A stretch of DNA of 64,000 bases, taken from an uncultured Eubacterium sp. (GTDB lineage Bacteria > Bacillota > Clostridia > Lachnospirales > Lachnospiraceae). This document shows positions 63,146 through 64,000 of the stretch, one piece after another. Under the pieces are notes generated by a model, which made no database searches, was not told the origin of the DNA, and saw only the letters and a list, made by a program, of their open reading frames with translations. The stretch is taken from the NCBI GenBank assembly GCA_910579145.1, contig CAJTTQ010000001.1:114084-178083 (forward strand), read 5' to 3'. Position numbers and translations under genes: made by a program. Positions within the stretch are counted from its first letter, which is position 1; every line of letters starts with the position of its first letter.

Positions 63146-64000
63146 GTGTTGTCGATAGAGGATATAACAACAAAAAGAGAACAGGAAATAAATAAGACCA
63201 TAGATGGATTTTCATTATTTGATGACGATTTTATGAGTATTGTATTTGACGGAAATATTGAAGCAACTGAGTTTTTGTTAAACATTATTCTTGAACGGGA
63301 CGATCTGGAAGTTATAGAAGTGGTCGGACAGAGAGAATACAAAAATTCTTCCATTCATGGTCGTTCGATTTGCATAGATATTTTTGCAAAAGATTCTAAG
63401 GGGAAAGTTTATGATATCGAAGTGCAGCAATCGGATGACGGCGCGGATGTTCATAGGGCTAGATTTTATAGTAGCATGATTGATACAAAGATGTTGGGCA
63501 AGAGGCAGAAATTTAAGGAATTGCATGAAATTTTTGTTATTTTTATTACAAAAAATGACGTATTGGGAAGCGGACTGCCATTATATCATATAGACAGAGT
63601 GGTTAAGGAAACAGGATTACCTTTTGGGGATGGTTCCCATATTATATATGTGAATGGAAGATATCAGAATGTAAATGATCCGATAGGAAAGCTGGTGCAT
63701 GATTTTGACTGTAAGAGATCAGAAGATATGTATTATCCAGTGTTGGCAAAACAGATTCATTATTTTAAAGAAACGGAAGGGGGACGAACCGCTATGTGTA
63801 AAGCCGTGGAAGAACTTGTAAAAGGATGGGCGGAAGAAAGCAGGCTTGATACGCTATATAAAAACATTCGTAGTGTTATAAAAAACACGAAATGTACAGT
63901 GGATCAGGCGATGGAGACATTAGAACTAATCGAGCCGGCGATGTCCCACAAGGACCAGGTCATGGCCTTCAGGGCGGAGATGCTGGAGATTGGCAGCAGC
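63146..64000 (+). CDS. Rpn-family PD-(D/E)XK nuclease / putative transposase (3'-truncated)
   Basis: An open frame of 285 codons reaching the right edge. Start is GTG 63146 or TTG 63149 after GGGAGGG at 63134-63140; ATGs at 63141 and 63144 run into a stop. The N-terminal half has the fold signature: Asp78 in SICIDIFAKD, then Glu92 and Gln94 in YDIEVQQ (the D-ExQ core), followed by RARFYSSMIDTKML, LHEIFVIFITKNDVLG and HIIYVNGRY. Relatives are Rpn/PDDEXK_2 proteins that promote recombination. Base composition is AT-richer than its neighbours, which fits horizontal acquisition. The last part is charged and helical, and the C-terminus is outside the window. Confidence 0.85.
   Translation, partial: MLSIEDITTKREQEINKTIDGFSLFDDDFMSIVFDGNIEATEFLLNIILERDDLEVIEVVGQREYKNSSIHGRSICIDIFAKDSKGKVYDIEVQQSDDGADVHRARFYSSMIDTKMLGKRQKFKELHEIFVIFITKNDVLGSGLPLYHIDRVVKETGLPFGDGSHIIYVNGRYQNVNDPIGKLVHDFDCKRSEDMYYPVLAKQIHYFKETEGGRTAMCKAVEELVKGWAEESRLDTLYKNIRSVIKNTKCTVDQAMETLELIEPAMSHKDQVMAFRAEMLEIGSS

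Noticed and set aside
1..64000. CRISPR arrays, tRNA/rRNA genes, insertion sequences, replication origin
   Set aside because: No regularly spaced repeats, tRNA cloverleaf-like segments, rRNA sequence, IS ends or DnaA-box clusters were recognised by eye.

Overview
The window looks like a chromosome segment of an anaerobic, spore-forming, motile, butyrate-producing Firmicute, most likely Lachnospiraceae (Clostridia). The evidence is a complete central butyrate cluster (thl-crt-hbd-bcd-etfB-etfA), spoIVA with a downstream BofC-like protein, three chemoreceptors, BspA-type leucine-rich surface proteins, a DUF4867 protein, strong AGGAGG ribosome binding sites and a tryptophan T-box. Nearly all genes are on the + strand. 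I see no rRNA, tRNA, CRISPR array, prophage or insertion sequence. The only element related to mobile DNA is a truncated Rpn/PD-(D/E)XK nuclease-transposase-type gene at the right edge.

Layout: 1-7849 is the translation/RNA operon nusA(partial)-rnpM-ylxQ-infB-rbfA-nrnA-truB-ribF. 7888-10381 holds a Na/Pi-cotransporter/PhoU fusion and a membrane metallophosphoesterase. 10491-16755 carries three methyl-accepting chemotaxis proteins, the last two being close paralogues. 16889-18258 is scpA-scpB. A convergent DRE-TIM aldolase-like gene lies at 18293-19267 on the minus strand. 19435-24530 is purM-purN-purD-glyA and a Gre factor, with a 117-bp tandem duplication of the glyA tail. coaD follows, then the butyrate cluster (25274-31482). 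31607-39341 is an envelope/polysaccharide region: two tandem BspA-like proteins, a GT2 glycosyltransferase, a polysaccharide deacetylase, a secreted GH5 glucanase and DUF4867.

39396-46376 is the complete trpEGDCFBA operon behind a T-box with a UGG specifier. 46499-53308 encodes a lipoprotein resembling trigger factor/FKBP and an 1872-residue BspA/Big-domain surface protein. 53368-58240 is a sporulation and envelope block: spoIVA, a monomeric [FeFe]-hydrogenase-like protein, an SH3-NlpC/P60 hydrolase and a BofC-like protein. 58303-63030 has two flavoproteins, proB, a DUF896 protein and 5-formyl-THF cyclo-ligase.

The parts worth most attention are regulatory. The intrinsic terminator in front of spoIVA uses its right arm as the spoIVA Shine-Dalgarno sequence and carries a sigma-E-like -10 at the edge of its loop. 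Both the hydrogenase-like gene and the BofC-like gene have sigma-G-like promoters. This suggests a forespore-expressed H-cluster protein next to spoIVA. Other curiosities are the glyA-tail duplication, an in-frame triplicated 24-bp palindromic repeat inside a flavoprotein, and an RGG-rich linker in IF2 containing 21-bp repeats. All function calls rest on reading the sequence; no database search was run.
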